In this document: positions 1-9,233 of the stretch, piece after piece
Position numbering within the stretch: the first letter of the stretch is position 1
Layout of the letters: each line of letters begins with the position of its first letter
Assembly (NCBI RefSeq): GCF_021290965.1
Contig: NZ_JAJOYT010000001.1
Location: 1-64,000 of the forward strand
Reading direction: 5' to 3'
From: Rheinheimera faecalis
GTDB taxonomy: Bacteria; Pseudomonadota; Gammaproteobacteria; Enterobacterales; Alteromonadaceae
DNA length: 64,000 nt
Notes under the pieces: model-generated
The model's database searches: none
Told to the model about the DNA's origin: nothing
What the model saw: only the letters and a program-made list of their open reading frames with translations
Position numbers and translations under genes: made by a program

Positions 1-33
1 CGCATTGTAATGCTATTTTGTGTCTAGGAAACT

Positions 34-70
34 CTGGTCGATTCATACGACCAGTTTGGCGGTTTTTTCA
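34..70 (+). terminator. Hairpin followed by a T-run, possible terminator of an upstream gene
   Basis: A 7-bp inverted repeat (CTGGTCG at 34-40, CGACCAG at 48-54) is followed, nine bases later, by a run of six T. The gap between stem and T-run is longer than usual, so this is only a possible intrinsic terminator for a plus-strand gene outside the window. Confidence 0.3.
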
Positions 71-244
71 CTATACCCTTTACCGGGAAGGCGTCCAAGC
101 CTTTCTATTTAAAGTAACTTTTCATTTACTTTGAGAAGGTGGATTTAGCAGTTTTTGTTAGCTAAGTGATTGGAATCAAAACTCAACACTGTAAAGGCGC
201 TGTGTTGATATGGCATTTGTCAGATCAAATTGCGTTGGCATAAC

Positions 245-343
245 ATGAATTATCTGAATGAGGCAGTGCTGACACTATTAGGAATCACTGCAGCGGGTTT
301 AGAACAAACCAGCGCGGTGCTGGAGAGAGTTGTTATTAAATAA
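245..343 (+). CDS. Possible 32-aa small ORF, unknown
   Basis: An ATG-started frame of 32 codons lies in the otherwise gene-free first 405 bases. The peptide has an amphipathic, Leu/Val-rich look, and its codons resemble those of neighbouring genes. I see no convincing ribosome binding site, and an in-frame stop lies 13 codons upstream. It may be chance, or a remnant of a larger gene. I see nothing else in this stretch apart from the two hairpins listed separately. Confidence 0.15.
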   Translation: MNYLNEAVLTLLGITAAGLEQTSAVLERVVIK

Positions 344-350
344 ATATCAA

Positions 351-378
351 ATAAAAAAGGCCAGCAGTGCTGGCCTTT
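351..378 (-). terminator. Intrinsic terminator of mlaA
   Basis: A near-perfect palindrome (AAAGGCCAGCA / TGCTGGCCTTT, 356-378) is followed on the minus strand by a run of six T. It sits 28 bases past the mlaA stop codon. Confidence 0.8.
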
Positions 379-405
379 GATCTCTGAATGAGTATCGTCT
401 GCTGA

Positions 406-1170
406 TTAAGGCAGGTATTCATCCAGATAAGCTTCGTCTTCTTCGGCTTTTTTCGGTGGATTGCCGTCGTAAATCTGGAATTCTTTACGCTGATAATAGG
501 CTTCTTTGATAAAAGCGTATGGGTCTACTGATTCGTTCAGCAACTGTTCCATCGACATCATCTGCTCGCGACCACCTAAAGCACCTAAGACGGCTTTGGT
601 GATGGTTAAAGGTGTGTTTAGCCAGGTCGATGGGAAATACAGATTATCCACCACAGTACCAGTGGTGTCTCTTACTGTGGATGGGCCTAATGCTGGCAGC
701 ATCAGATAAGGGCCATCACCCACACCCCAGGTGGCTAATGTCTGATTAAAGTCTTCATCCTGATCTTTTAAATCCAGACGGGTTGCAACATCAAACAAAC
801 CAAATAAACCTACAGTGCTGTTTAGTACAAAACGACCCAGACTTATCGCCGCACTTTTCGGTTTGGCCTGCAAAATACCGTTTACAAAGTTAGTAGGTTC
901 ATCCAGGTTGCTAATCACATTGGATATACCGGTACGGGCAGGTTTTGGCACTACTGTCATATAACCTACAGTGGCTGGGCGCAGTATATACGCATCCAGT
1001 ATATCGTAGTTAAAATCCCAGATATCCCGGTTGACGGACTCAATAGGATCCCGTGGGTCCTGATAATTCGTTTGTGCTTGTTGTTCGTCTGCTGCTTTTT
1101 TGCTGGCACAGCCAGTTGCCGTCAAGAGTAACAGGCACGACACTAAAACAGGCTTCATGCGTAAGGCCAT
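406..1170 (-). CDS. mlaA: MlaA (VacJ) outer-membrane phospholipid-removal lipoprotein
   Basis: This is the outer-membrane component of the Mla system, which removes mislocalised phospholipids from the outer leaflet and passes them to periplasmic MlaC. From the start at 1170 the protein has 254 residues, close to the 251 of E. coli MlaA. It opens with a lipoprotein signal and the lipobox TATGC, with Cys21 as the acylated residue and Ala at +2, which favours outer-membrane sorting. The family core (the DPIESVNR and FDVATRLD regions) follows. An in-frame ATG at 1230 would add 20 residues in front of the signal peptide and is less likely. The gene stands alone, and no mlaFEDCB genes are in the window. 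A terminator follows it. Confidence 0.93.
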   Translation of the reverse strand: MALRMKPVLVSCLLLLTATGCASKKAADEQQAQTNYQDPRDPIESVNRDIWDFNYDILDAYILRPATVGYMTVVPKPARTGISNVISNLDEPTNFVNGILQAKPKSAAISLGRFVLNSTVGLFGLFDVATRLDLKDQDEDFNQTLATWGVGDGPYLMLPALGPSTVRDTTGTVVDNLYFPSTWLNTPLTITKAVLGALGGREQMMSMEQLLNESVDPYAFIKEAYYQRKEFQIYDGNPPKKAEEDEAYLDEYLP

Positions 1171-1318
1171 AAATTTGCATCCGTTTAGGGGAAATAACAT
1201 ATTGATTATTATACTGGTAAAGCATGACATGGATCATCAGCTTTACTGCATTGATTTGTGTTAAATAGCTGAAAAAAGTTGCATCAAGCCAGAAAAATAG
1301 CCGAAAAGGAATAAAAGT

Positions 1319-2122
1319 CTACTTTAATCCTTGTGGCAAGCTTGTTGCGAGTTGTTGCTGCTCTGTACTAAAGATTTCTTTTTCAATGCGCAGCCAGCTT
1401 TGGCAGTAATCCCAGTCTGCGCTCAGTGGCAACCAGTTCATGCCATCGAGCATGCAGTTTAAATTGAACAAAAACGGATGAGCTCCTTGCAGGCGCTCTA
1501 TGCTGTAGGTCTCGCTGGCACTGCTTAGAAGCGCTATACCACCAAAAGAAATAGCCCAGTTGGCAAAGGCCATTAAATCCACTGTAGCGCCGGCTTTGGG
1601 TTGTAGTTCATTCGCCTCTATCGCTTGTTGCAATAACAGATCGACCATCCCTGATATTTCTTTCTCCAGTTCCTGCTGTGTAGTTAAACGTACAATTGAG
1701 CTTTTTTCCTGTACCCATGGCGATTTTGCAGTCAGTACACAGTTAAATAAAATAGGCTGCATTTTTGCAGATAATAAATAAGCCTGATGCAAAGCCAGCG
1801 CTTTTTCCCTGCTGCTGCCATTAAACAATTCAGCTTTTTTAAATAAACTGATTTCCTGACGTAAAGCAGCGTTACAGAGTGCCGTGATCACATCTTCTTT
1901 GCTGGAAAAATGATTGTAAATAGTGCCTTTGGAATAAGGGCTGGCGGCGGTCAGTTTATCCATGGTCAAATTGGCGTAGCCTTCGGCTTCAACCAATTGA
2001 AGGGCTATCTGCAGTAATTCCTGCTCACGATCGGCTATTGCTTGCTGTTTTTTGCTAAACCTGTGCTCTAAAGGGCAGCTGCGCAGCTCTTTATTGGCTA
2101 TGTCACACAAAAACTTCAGCAT
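1319..2122 (-). CDS. TetR/AcrR-family transcriptional regulator
   Basis: A 267-residue TetR-type repressor. The N-terminal helix-turn-helix lies at about residues 30-78 (LTMDKLTAA...KGTIYNHF, the usual TetR signature) and is followed by an all-helical ligand-binding region. About 25 residues precede the usual domain start, and they include two Cys. A purine-rich AGGA lies about 10 bases before the chosen ATG. The gene begins 24 bases after a small membrane-protein gene on the same strand, so the two are probably co-transcribed. The ligand and targets cannot be read from the sequence. The nearest candidates for control are that neighbour and the gene itself. Confidence 0.88.
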   Translation of the reverse strand: MLKFLCDIANKELRSCPLEHRFSKKQQAIADREQELLQIALQLVEAEGYANLTMDKLTAASPYSKGTIYNHFSSKEDVITALCNAALRQEISLFKKAELFNGSSREKALALHQAYLLSAKMQPILFNCVLTAKSPWVQEKSSIVRLTTQQELEKEISGMVDLLLQQAIEANELQPKAGATVDLMAFANWAISFGGIALLSSASETYSIERLQGAHPFLFNLNCMLDGMNWLPLSADWDYCQSWLRIEKEIFSTEQQQLATSLPQGLK

Positions 2123-2146
2123 AAAGGTGTTTTCCTGATCGCTGAG

Positions 2147-2440
2147 TTAAAGCTTCAGCTTAGCGCGGGCTTGCTGTAAGTGAGGACGACACAAGGCAAA
2201 AGTCAGAGGCCGGGTCAGCAATGGATAGGCGGCCAGCAGTACCAGAATAGTGACAGTACTTTGCCATGAATCCCATTGGGCTATGACTAAAAACAGCGGA
2301 ATTAAAATGGCCAATTTAAGCAAGTTCAGCAAAAGTTTTTGGGGGATAGGAACCTGCTCAGTGGCACTGCGGATCACTTGCATCCGCTCTGCAAACTTCA
2401 GACCTGCAAGTTCCGGAATGGAATGGCTACCAAAATACAT
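2147..2440 (-). CDS. Small two-TM membrane protein of unknown function
   Basis: A 97-residue protein starting at the ATG at 2440, which has a strong AGGAG seven bases upstream. The frame is open to 2551, but that extension translates a dispersed intergenic repeat and a terminator, so it is not coding. The first 45 residues are polar (MYFGSHSIPEL...). Two hydrophobic segments follow at about 50-67 and 72-87, then a basic tail (QQARAKLKL). It resembles small conserved proteins of unknown function in Alteromonadales, but I cannot assign a family with confidence. It probably forms an operon with the TetR gene downstream. Confidence 0.75.
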   Translation of the reverse strand: MYFGSHSIPELAGLKFAERMQVIRSATEQVPIPQKLLLNLLKLAILIPLFLVIAQWDSWQSTVTILVLLAAYPLLTRPLTFALCRPHLQQARAKLKL

Positions 2441-2451
2441 CGAAAACTCCT

Positions 2452-2484
2452 TAAAAAAATAGGCCCCGTCAGAGCAGGGCCTTT
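2452..2484 (-). terminator. Intrinsic terminator downstream of proS
   Basis: The stem GGCCC (2462-2466) / GGGCC (2477-2481) is followed on the minus strand by a run of seven T. It lies between proS with its 3' repeat and the next minus-strand gene, whose ribosome binding site begins immediately beyond the T-run. Confidence 0.65.
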
Positions 2485-2489
2485 TATCC

Positions 2490-2614
2490 CCATCGTTCTT
2501 GAAGCTACAGCTTTGTTGACTGCGTTCGTTCGCCCCAGTCACATAGGACAACTATGCTCCTGGCGTCTCACGCTCTTGTCGCCTCGCTGCAACTCCAATT
2601 ACTTTGGGTATATG
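2490..2614 (-). repeat. Dispersed intergenic hairpin repeat, copy A
   Basis: One of four related copies in the window. Read on the minus strand it contains, in order: TGGAGTTGCAGCGAGGCGAC, a hairpin core (GGAGCATAG ... CTATGTGAC with GGGGCGA), CGCAGTCAACAAAGC and AGCTTCAAGAACGA. The conserved blocks match copies at 21421, 24338 and 51703. It fills the space between the proS stop codon and the proS terminator, so it would be transcribed as the 3' tail of proS mRNA. No transposase is associated with it. Confidence 0.85.
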
Positions 2615-2626
2615 CTACCAACCTAC

Positions 2627-4402
2627 TCAGAAAGACTTGATCTGAGCTACTACATCAGATAACGCCAGCATCAGCTTCTCACCAGTCAGACGGTTTTTCA
2701 GCTCAACTTTCTGCTCATCCAGATTACGTTCACCTACGATGATGTGATAAGGCACGCCGACCAGTTCCATATCGGCAAACATCACACCAGGACGCTCTTT
2801 ACGGTCGTCAAACAGCACTTCAAAACCAGCTGCAGTCAGTTCTTTATACAGCTGTTCTGCTGCATCCTGAACGCGCACCGACTTGTGCATATTCATCGGC
2901 ACTATAGCCACCTGAAACGGTGCTATAGCCGCTGGCCATTTAATGCCATATTCGTCATGGTTTTGCTCAATAGCAGCGGCGACAATACGAGATACACCCA
3001 CACCATAACAACCCATGGTCATAATTTGGTGTTTGCCTTCTTCATTTAACACGCCAGCTTTCATGGCTGATGAATAACGGTCACCTAACTGGAAAATATG
3101 ACCTACTTCAATACCACGACGTATGACTAAATGACCTTGACCACATGGGCTTGGATCGCCTTCTACCACGTTACGTAAATCAGCGACCTGATAAGCAGTG
3201 ATATCGCGGTCAAAGTTCACGCCAGTGAAGTGAAAACCGTCTTTATTCGCGCCGGTAACAAAGTCAGCTAAATGAGCTGCAGCATGGTCAACAATCACAG
3301 GGATAGTTAAACCTACAGGGCCCACAGAACCAGGCTTAGCGCCAGTGACTGCCAGTACGTCTTCTTCTGATGCAAATTGCAGTGGAGAAGCCACTAATGG
3401 GTGTTTCTCTGCTTTGATTTCGTTTAACTCGTGATCGCCGCGCAGCACTAGCGCTACCACTTTAGAACGGTAAGCGTTTTCTATGCTTTGAGCGTCTGCA
3501 CCTGATAATAACAAGGCTGTTAGTTCATCAAAGCTCAATTCCGGGTTCAACTGCACCAGTAAGGTTTTAGCTATGGCAGAGGCATCCAGCTTTAAAAAGG
3601 CCGACACTTCTTCAATGCTTTTGGCATCAGGCGTTGCAACTTCAGTTTTAGCTTGGGTCGCAGCAGGACGCTGACCTTGAGGCGGCAGAGCTTCGGCCTT
3701 TTCGATATTGGCGGCGTAGTCGCTGCCATCAGAAAATACGATCGCATCTTCACCTGAGGCGGCCAGTACATGGAATTCGTGCGACATGCTGCCACCAATG
3801 GCACCTGTGTCCGCCAATACAGGACGGAAATCTAAACCTAAGCGGGTAAAGATATTGCAGTAGGCCTGATACATAGCGTCATAGGTTTGCTGCAAACTTT
3901 CCTGACTTAAGTGGAAAGAGTAGGCGTCTTTCATTAAAAATTCGCGCGCACGCATCACACCAAAACGTGGACGACGTTCGTCACGGAACTTGGTTTGGAT
4001 TTGATATAAATTAATAGGCAGCTGTTTGTAGCTGCTGATTTCTTTGCGGACTAAATCTGTCACTACTTCTTCGTGGGTTGGGCCTAAGACAAAATCACGC
4101 TGGTGACGGTCTTTAAAACGCAGCAACTCAGCGTCCATCTTTTCCCAACGACCTGATTCCTGCCACAATTCAGCATGTTGCACCACAGGCATTAATATCT
4201 CGATGGCACCTGCTTTGTTCATCTCTTCGCGGACAATGTTCTCTACTTTGCGTAAAACCCTCAGGCCACTGGGCAACCAGGTGTATAAACCTGACGCCAG
4301 ACGACGCACCATACCGGCACGTAACATCAATTGATGGCTGATAATCTCGGCATCAGCCGGGGTTTCTTTCATAGTGGAGAGTAAATACTGACTTGTCCGC
4401 AT
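2627..4402 (-). CDS. proS: Prolyl-tRNA synthetase
   Basis: Charges tRNA-Pro with proline in the cytoplasm. The 591-residue protein is of the bacterial ProRS type. It has an N-terminal class II catalytic core with motif 2 ([17 protein letters not shown]), and an inserted YbaK-like editing domain at about residues 225-400 that hydrolyses mischarged Ala-tRNA-Pro. Class II motif 3 ([14 protein letters not shown]) and a C-terminal anticodon-binding domain follow. It is slightly longer than the 572 residues of E. coli ProS. The start [15 protein letters not shown] is the family's typical N-terminus. A dispersed repeat follows the stop codon. Confidence 0.98.
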   Translation of the reverse strand: MRTSQYLLSTMKETPADAEIISHQLMLRAGMVRRLASGLYTWLPSGLRVLRKVENIVREEMNKAGAIEILMPVVQHAELWQESGRWEKMDAELLRFKDRHQRDFVLGPTHEEVVTDLVRKEISSYKQLPINLYQIQTKFRDERRPRFGVMRAREFLMKDAYSFHLSQESLQQTYDAMYQAYCNIFTRLGLDFRPVLADTGAIGGSMSHEFHVLAASGEDAIVFSDGSDYAANIEKAEALPPQGQRPAATQAKTEVATPDAKSIEEVSAFLKLDASAIAKTLLVQLNPELSFDELTALLLSGADAQSIENAYRSKVVALVLRGDHELNEIKAEKHPLVASPLQFASEEDVLAVTGAKPGSVGPVGLTIPVIVDHAAAHLADFVTGANKDGFHFTGVNFDRDITAYQVADLRNVVEGDPSPCGQGHLVIRRGIEVGHIFQLGDRYSSAMKAGVLNEEGKHQIMTMGCYGVGVSRIVAAAIEQNHDEYGIKWPAAIAPFQVAIVPMNMHKSVRVQDAAEQLYKELTAAGFEVLFDDRKERPGVMFADMELVGVPYHIIVGERNLDEQKVELKNRLTGEKLMLALSDVVAQIKSF

Positions 4403-4464
4403 AAATAGTTCCGTGTTTTATAAGTTTAATTGCTTTGGAAATTGGCCGTATTCTACCAAGCCTG

Positions 4465-5562
4465 TCACTGTGGCAGAAGTTTAATCTGATGTTTTATCCA
4501 TTCTGTCGTCAGATTTTGTCCCGCAACCATGCCACCTAAGCTGTAAAGCTCGTTGTTCATGCTCACTAGTGTGCGTAAATCCATCACTGCAGTGGTGTTT
4601 TCAGCTTTTAGCCAGTTTTTATCCGTAATTGAATAAGCCCAGACTTGCGCCGAAGGTTCTGCCGGCGCACCGTTATAGCCGATACCGTTGTAGTTATAGG
4701 CCGTTTCGCTGCCACCAATAAATACAATCAGATCTTTGCCATCTTGTTTGACAGCAGCAGCTGCCATGCGATAACGGGCTTTGCCTGTTGGATGCTGTAT
4801 TTGCTGCCAGTTGATCCTATTGGCATCTGTTTTACTGATTTCACCTAACCAGCATTGAGCCTGGGTTTCGTATTGGCGGGGCAGGGTTTGATAACTGACT
4901 TTTACACCATCACAAAGCAACATATGCTGGCCTGATAAAGCGCCTGCTAAACCAAAAGTCGGAGTGCCGGGAAAAGGTGTAGCCTGACTCCATTTCTGCG
5001 TGAAATTATCAAATAACTGCACCAGATTGACGTTGCCATCTTGTGACCAACCACTGGTCAGATAAATGTATCTGTTGTTGTAAGCTAAAGCGACACTGTC
5101 ATCGACCGCCACAGGCATATCCGGCAGCTTATTGTAAGCTTTAGTGACAGGGCTGTAGCGATAGCCCTCGGCGCTTGATACTTCAGTGCCATTGGCTGCT
5201 ACTGTATAGCCGCCAAACACAAAAAAATGATTTTGTAAGGTGACACCTGAACTGGCTAGCCGACCACTTAAACGCTGACGACTGGGCACTGCAGGAGCTT
5301 TGAGCCAGGTGGGTTCACCCACAGTCCATTGCCAGACTCTGTTATGCACATCGGCATGAGTTTTTCCCGAAGAGAGTCCCATAAAGCTGGTGACATAAGT
5401 GCGACCGGCCACACTGGTACTCATGACCAGATTATTGCTGACCGCTTCAGGTAAGGCCGGTAAATCTGCAGCCTGAAGCCATAAAGGCGCGTTAAGTGTC
5501 AGAAAAAGGCTGTATTTCAGTAACTTGCTGTTGCTTTGTAACCTGCCTGATTTCTGTAACAT
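4465..5562 (-). CDS. Secreted kelch-repeat beta-propeller protein (NanM-like)
   Basis: A 365-residue protein with a signal peptide (hydrophobic YSLFLTLNAPLWL, probable cleavage after LQA near residue 31), followed by kelch-type blades (FVFGGYT, IYLTSGWS, VFIGGSE, YSLGGMV). The fold is that of periplasmic N-acetylneuraminate epimerases and related galactose-oxidase-like propellers. The substrate cannot be assigned, and no sialic-acid genes are nearby. The ATG at 5562 has TGGAGT nine bases upstream. The alternative ATG at 5577 is worse placed. The first 71 bases overlap the end of trmO in another frame, implying translational coupling. Confidence 0.8.
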   Translation of the reverse strand: MLQKSGRLQSNSKLLKYSLFLTLNAPLWLQAADLPALPEAVSNNLVMSTSVAGRTYVTSFMGLSSGKTHADVHNRVWQWTVGEPTWLKAPAVPSRQRLSGRLASSGVTLQNHFFVFGGYTVAANGTEVSSAEGYRYSPVTKAYNKLPDMPVAVDDSVALAYNNRYIYLTSGWSQDGNVNLVQLFDNFTQKWSQATPFPGTPTFGLAGALSGQHMLLCDGVKVSYQTLPRQYETQAQCWLGEISKTDANRINWQQIQHPTGKARYRMAAAAVKQDGKDLIVFIGGSETAYNYNGIGYNGAPAEPSAQVWAYSITDKNWLKAENTTAVMDLRTLVSMNNELYSLGGMVAGQNLTTEWIKHQIKLLPQ

Positions 5563-6241
5563 GATTGTGTACTCCATTCACTGTCCATTTGATATTAAAG
5601 TGATACAGCGTCATGCCATAGCTCTGTTGCTCCGCTTTTTGCTTTTTATACGGAGGGCGCGGGTCTTGTTTTAACACCTTTTCTATCAAAACTGCTAATT
5701 CAGGCTGATCTTTCTGCCGCTGACAAAATTCCAGCACTGCAGGCTCAAAACTGACCGTCATATCGGTTTCAGGTGCGGCGTCGGCAAAACCACCTGCTGC
5801 ATCCGGCAGAGCATCTGCATAAGGCAAATAAGGTTTAATATCCAGTATGGGCGTGCCATCGAGCAGATCGACGCCAGACAACTGAATAATCAAACGACCT
5901 TGTTTACGCACTACACCTTCAAGTTTTACGACAGAAAGGCCAATTGGGTTTGGTCGAAAGGTAGCACGGGTAGCAAAAACCCCTTTTTTTTCATTGCCAC
6001 CCAAACGAGGCGGCCGTACCAGCGGTGACCAGCCTTTGTCCGCTGTTTCATGAAATACAAACACTAGCCATAAATGACTGAAAGCTTCAATGCCACGGAC
6101 AATAGCATCATCGTCATAACCGGGTTCCAATACCAGTTCAGCTCTTGCTTCGGCAATCAGACCCGGCTGGCGGGGAATAGCAAACTTTTGTTTATAGGGT
6201 GAGCGAATGGTGCCCAGCACCTGCATTTGATAAGAGGGCAT
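5492..6241 (-). CDS. trmO: tRNA (adenine(37)-N6)-methyltransferase TrmO (TsaA/UPF0066)
   Basis: TrmO methylates N6 of t6A37 in tRNA-Thr using S-adenosylmethionine. The 249-residue protein has the UPF0066 barrel at about residues 5-150, with the diagnostic RPNPIGLS (96-103) and the LLDGTPILDIKPY block near 135. A C-terminal domain with DPRPPYKK follows. The start has GAGGAACTG just upstream. The C-terminal tail of about 25 residues overlaps the kelch gene and is Gln/Thr-rich, unlike the rest. The overlap may have arisen by loss of an earlier stop codon. Confidence 0.93.
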   Translation of the reverse strand: MPSYQMQVLGTIRSPYKQKFAIPRQPGLIAEARAELVLEPGYDDDAIVRGIEAFSHLWLVFVFHETADKGWSPLVRPPRLGGNEKKGVFATRATFRPNPIGLSVVKLEGVVRKQGRLIIQLSGVDLLDGTPILDIKPYLPYADALPDAAGGFADAAPETDMTVSFEPAVLEFCQRQKDQPELAVLIEKVLKQDPRPPYKKQKAEQQSYGMTLYHFNIKWTVNGVHNHVTEIRQVTKQQQVTEIQPFSDT

Positions 6242-6538
6242 CAGTTCCTCAGAAGATAAAAGCCAGCAGAAAACGAAAAAATGAAGTCTATTATGGCGTT
6301 AGCATCCTTAAAGGACAAGCAAAGCCATCAAGTGCTCCGATTGAAAAAACTTTACAACGGAGTGAAAACTTGGGATTAATAGCAGCTGATTGCTTGCTGT
6401 TGATTGACCTTCTGACAGCAAGTACCAAAGAGCGGTATTAAACCGCCATTTAAAAACAACCAAACCACCTGAATCCATTTTGTTTACCTTTATACAGCAA
6501 CTTTGCTGTGTTTTTGCTATGGCTTGATGAGAGTTGAT

Positions 6539-7372
6539 ATGGAAAAGAAAGTTTTATTAATTGAATGCCCGGATTCAAAAGGGTTGATCGCTCAAATTAC
6601 CAATATTTGCTACAAACACCAGCTAAATATTATCCGTAATACCGAATATGTGGATCCGGATTCAGGGCAGTTTTTTATGCGCACTCAGCTGGAAGGCATT
6701 TTTAACGACAAAACTCTGATGCTGGATTTAGACAGAGCCTTGCCACAAGGCAGCAGTCGGCAGTTGGTCGCTGCCGGGCGGAAAAAAGTAGTGATACTGG
6801 TGACCAAAGAAGCACATTGCCTGGGTGATATCTTAATGAAGGTCTATGACGGCTCATTAAAACTGGATATTGCTGCGGTCGTGGGCAATCATCCGGATTT
6901 GCAAAGTTTGGCCGAAAAGTTTGATATTCCCTACCATTTTGTCAGTCATATCGACTTAAGCCGCGAGCAACATGAAGCCGCACTGCAACAGGTGATAGAC
7001 CCTTATCAGGCGGATTATTTAGTGCTGGCAAAGTTTATGCGGGTGTTAAGTCCGGCTTTTGTTGCGCACTACAAAGAGCGAATCATCAATATCCACCATA
7101 GTTTTTTACCGGCCTTTATTGGGGCAAACCCTTATCATCAAGCGCATAAAAGAGGCGTGAAAATTATTGGCGCCACAGCACATTTTGTCACAGACGATCT
7201 GGATGAAGGCCCTATTATTAAACAGCTGGTAACCCCTGTTGATCATACCTACAGCGCTATGGATATGGTCAAAGCCGGCCGGGATGTTGAAAAAAATGTG
7301 CTGAGTAAAGCCTTGCAACTGGTGCTGGAAGACCGGGTTTTTGTGCATGGCAATAAAACAGTGATCCTGTAA
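6539..7372 (+). CDS. purU: Formyltetrahydrofolate deformylase
   Basis: PurU hydrolyses 10-formyl-THF to THF and formate, balancing one-carbon pools and supplying formate for purine synthesis. The chosen start (MEKKVLLIECPDSKG) gives 277 residues, close to E. coli PurU (280). An N-terminal ACT regulatory domain (about 4-80) precedes the formyltransferase-like catalytic domain, which carries NIHHSFLPAFIGANPY and FVTDDLDEGPII with the catalytic His and Asp. Two upstream in-frame starts (6503, 6527) lack a better ribosome binding site. The thioesterase gene follows after 82 bases. Confidence 0.95.
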   Translation: MEKKVLLIECPDSKGLIAQITNICYKHQLNIIRNTEYVDPDSGQFFMRTQLEGIFNDKTLMLDLDRALPQGSSRQLVAAGRKKVVILVTKEAHCLGDILMKVYDGSLKLDIAAVVGNHPDLQSLAEKFDIPYHFVSHIDLSREQHEAALQQVIDPYQADYLVLAKFMRVLSPAFVAHYKERIINIHHSFLPAFIGANPYHQAHKRGVKIIGATAHFVTDDLDEGPIIKQLVTPVDHTYSAMDMVKAGRDVEKNVLSKALQLVLEDRVFVHGNKTVIL

Positions 7373-7454
7373 AAAATCATTCAGATCAGTGGCTTGGTTC
7401 GATTTTTTCAGAAAACGGACTATGCTGTTTAAAAACACTAAAGGTAAAAACTTT

Positions 7455-7940
7455 ATGTCTGGCAAAAGGGCTGTTGAATTTCGTTTTCTGGCCGAACCTA
7501 CCCATGTCAACTTTGGCGGCAAAGTGCATGGTGGCATGGTGATGAAATGGATTGATCAGGTGGCTTACGCCTGCGCCGCGGGTTGGAGTGGCTTGTATTG
7601 TGTCACTGTCTCAGTGGGCACTATCCGGTTTCGTCGGCCTATATTGGTAGGGCACCAGGTGGAATTGATTGCCCGTATTGTCTACACAGGTAACACCAGC
7701 ATGCATGTATTGGTGCAGGTGCACTCAGGCGATACCAAAGGCGATGAAATGCTGGAAACCAACCACTGTATTATCAGTTTTGTTGCGCTTGATGCTGAAG
7801 GCAATACGGCCGCTGTGCCAGCCTGGGTGCCACAGACAGAGGAAGACCGATTTTTGCAGGCCTATGCAGTTAAAACCAAAGCCTTTTCTCAGGAAGTTGA
7901 ACAAAATATGCTGGATTTTTATCAGGAGAAACATGAATGA
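7455..7940 (+). CDS. Acyl-CoA thioesterase, hotdog fold (YciA type)
   Basis: Hydrolyses acyl-CoA thioesters in the cytoplasm. The 161-residue protein has a single hotdog domain with the signature NFGGKVHGGMVMKWIDQ early in the sequence and the beta-rich VSVGTIRFRRPI. The start at 7455 (MSGKRAVEF) fits the family N-terminus and has AAGG ten bases upstream. In-frame ATGs at 7422 and 7389 would add an unrelated leader. The C-terminal tail of about 35 residues is charged. Its stop overlaps the next start as ATGA, so the two genes are probably translated together. Confidence 0.88.
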   Translation: MSGKRAVEFRFLAEPTHVNFGGKVHGGMVMKWIDQVAYACAAGWSGLYCVTVSVGTIRFRRPILVGHQVELIARIVYTGNTSMHVLVQVHSGDTKGDEMLETNHCIISFVALDAEGNTAAVPAWVPQTEEDRFLQAYAVKTKAFSQEVEQNMLDFYQEKHE

Positions 7941-8479
7941 AAGCACTCTGCTTGATTATTGCACTCTTTAGTTTTGCTTCTGTTAGTTTTACTTCTGTTG
8001 CGACAGAGCCTGCATTGCATCCTGAATTGGAAATCTTTCGGCCTTTTTTAGAGAGTCATTGGGAAGGTGATTTAACAGAACCTGGTAAAGTGAAAAAGAT
8101 GATTGATCGCTCCATCTGGAGCAGGGCATTAAATGGCCAGGCTATTAAAACAGTGCACTCTATCAACGATGGCGAATATGGTGGCGAGACCATGATTTTC
8201 TGGGATGAAAAACAACAGAAAATTGCCTATTACTATTTCACCACTGCAGGTTTTTATACTCATGGCACTATGAATTATGACAAGGCAACTAAGGCTATTG
8301 AAGCACTGGAAAATGTAGAAAATAATGCGCAAGGCATTACACAGGTGCGCTCACATTCAGTGCTGGATCAAAGTGGTACGCTTGAGGTCAGTTCAGAGTA
8401 TTTACAAAAGGGTCAATGGGTGAAAGGGCACAGCGCTCTATATAAACGTGTGCCCAAAACCGAAGTGAAATTTCGCTAA
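7937..8479 (+). CDS. Secreted protein of unknown function (DUF1579/lipocalin-like)
   Basis: A 180-residue protein with an N-terminal signal peptide (MKALCLIIALFSF..., probable cleavage near residue 22). The mature part has HWEGD, an aromatic strand-rich middle (IFWDEKQQKIAYYYFTTAGFY) and a repeated-strand ending, which looks like a small beta-barrel of the DUF1579/THAP4-like heme-binding or lipocalin type. The family assignment is tentative. Its start overlaps the thioesterase stop by four bases. No clear metal or heme motif can be named. Confidence 0.75.
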   Translation: MKALCLIIALFSFASVSFTSVATEPALHPELEIFRPFLESHWEGDLTEPGKVKKMIDRSIWSRALNGQAIKTVHSINDGEYGGETMIFWDEKQQKIAYYYFTTAGFYTHGTMNYDKATKAIEALENVENNAQGITQVRSHSVLDQSGTLEVSSEYLQKGQWVKGHSALYKRVPKTEVKFR

Positions 8480-8485
8480 AGGTTA

Positions 8486-9142
8486 TTATTTTTCAATAAT
8501 AAATTCTTCAGTTGGCTCCAGCGCGTAGATATTGTCTATCTGCGTGGCACTGGAGTGACTGACTCTTAAATCTTTAATATGGCCGTTACGTAAGCTGTAC
8601 ACCCAACCATGGACGGTAAGCTGCTGGCCACGCTCCCAGGCGTCCTGCACAAAACTGGTGTGGCAGACATTACGCACCTGTTCCATCACGTTCAGCTCAC
8701 ACAAGCGGTTAACTCTTTGGCCATCGTCTTCAAAGCTGTCCAGCTCATCTCTGTGCAGTGCATACACATCTTTGATATTACGAAGCCAGTTATCGACAAA
8801 ACCAATGCGCTGTTTGTTCATCGCAGCTGCTACACCACCACAGCCATAATGACCACAGACAATAATATGTTTGATTTTTAAGATATCGATGGCGTATTGC
8901 AATACAGACAAACAATTGATGTCGGAGTGCAAAACCAGATTGGCTACATTGCGATGCACAAAAAGCTCACCCGGCAATAAACCGACGATTTCATTGGCTG
9001 GAACCCGGCTGTCGGAGCAGCCAATCCATAAGTATTCAGGTGCCTGTTGTTCTGAGAGTTGCTTAAAAAAACCTGGAGCTTCCTGCTCAACCCGCTCAGC
9101 CCATGCCCTGTTATTGGCAAATAAGTGTTTTAAGGAACGCAT
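8486..9142 (-). CDS. can: Beta-class carbonic anhydrase
   Basis: Catalyses reversible CO2 hydration to bicarbonate in the cytoplasm, supplying bicarbonate for carboxylases at ambient CO2. The 218 residues match E. coli Can in length. The zinc ligands Cys42, His98 and Cys101, and the Asp44-Arg46 dyad, appear in CSDSRVPAN (42-50) and CGHYGCGG (96-103). HRNVAN lies near 63-68. AGGGTG lies just upstream of the ATG. The gene is monocistronic and converges with the secreted-protein gene, with only six bases between the stops. Confidence 0.97.
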   Translation of the reverse strand: MRSLKHLFANNRAWAERVEQEAPGFFKQLSEQQAPEYLWIGCSDSRVPANEIVGLLPGELFVHRNVANLVLHSDINCLSVLQYAIDILKIKHIIVCGHYGCGGVAAAMNKQRIGFVDNWLRNIKDVYALHRDELDSFEDDGQRVNRLCELNVMEQVRNVCHTSFVQDAWERGQQLTVHGWVYSLRNGHIKDLRVSHSSATQIDNIYALEPTEEFIIEK

Positions 9143-9233
9143 TGAATCACCCTATAGAAAACTGGCGCTACGATAACAGATCTTAGCCTTGGGGGAACAC
9201 CGACCAGCAATTAATATCCAGAGGAGCTATTAA

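Noticed and set aside
2441-2551. N-terminal extension of the small membrane protein, and plus-strand frames over 2250-2662
   Set aside because: The region is a terminator plus dispersed repeat copy A. The AGGAG-preceded ATG at 2440 is the credible start.
6199-6441. 80-codon plus-strand frame overlapping the trmO start
   Set aside because: The product has no recognisable domain, overlaps the trmO 5' end antisense and lacks a ribosome binding site.
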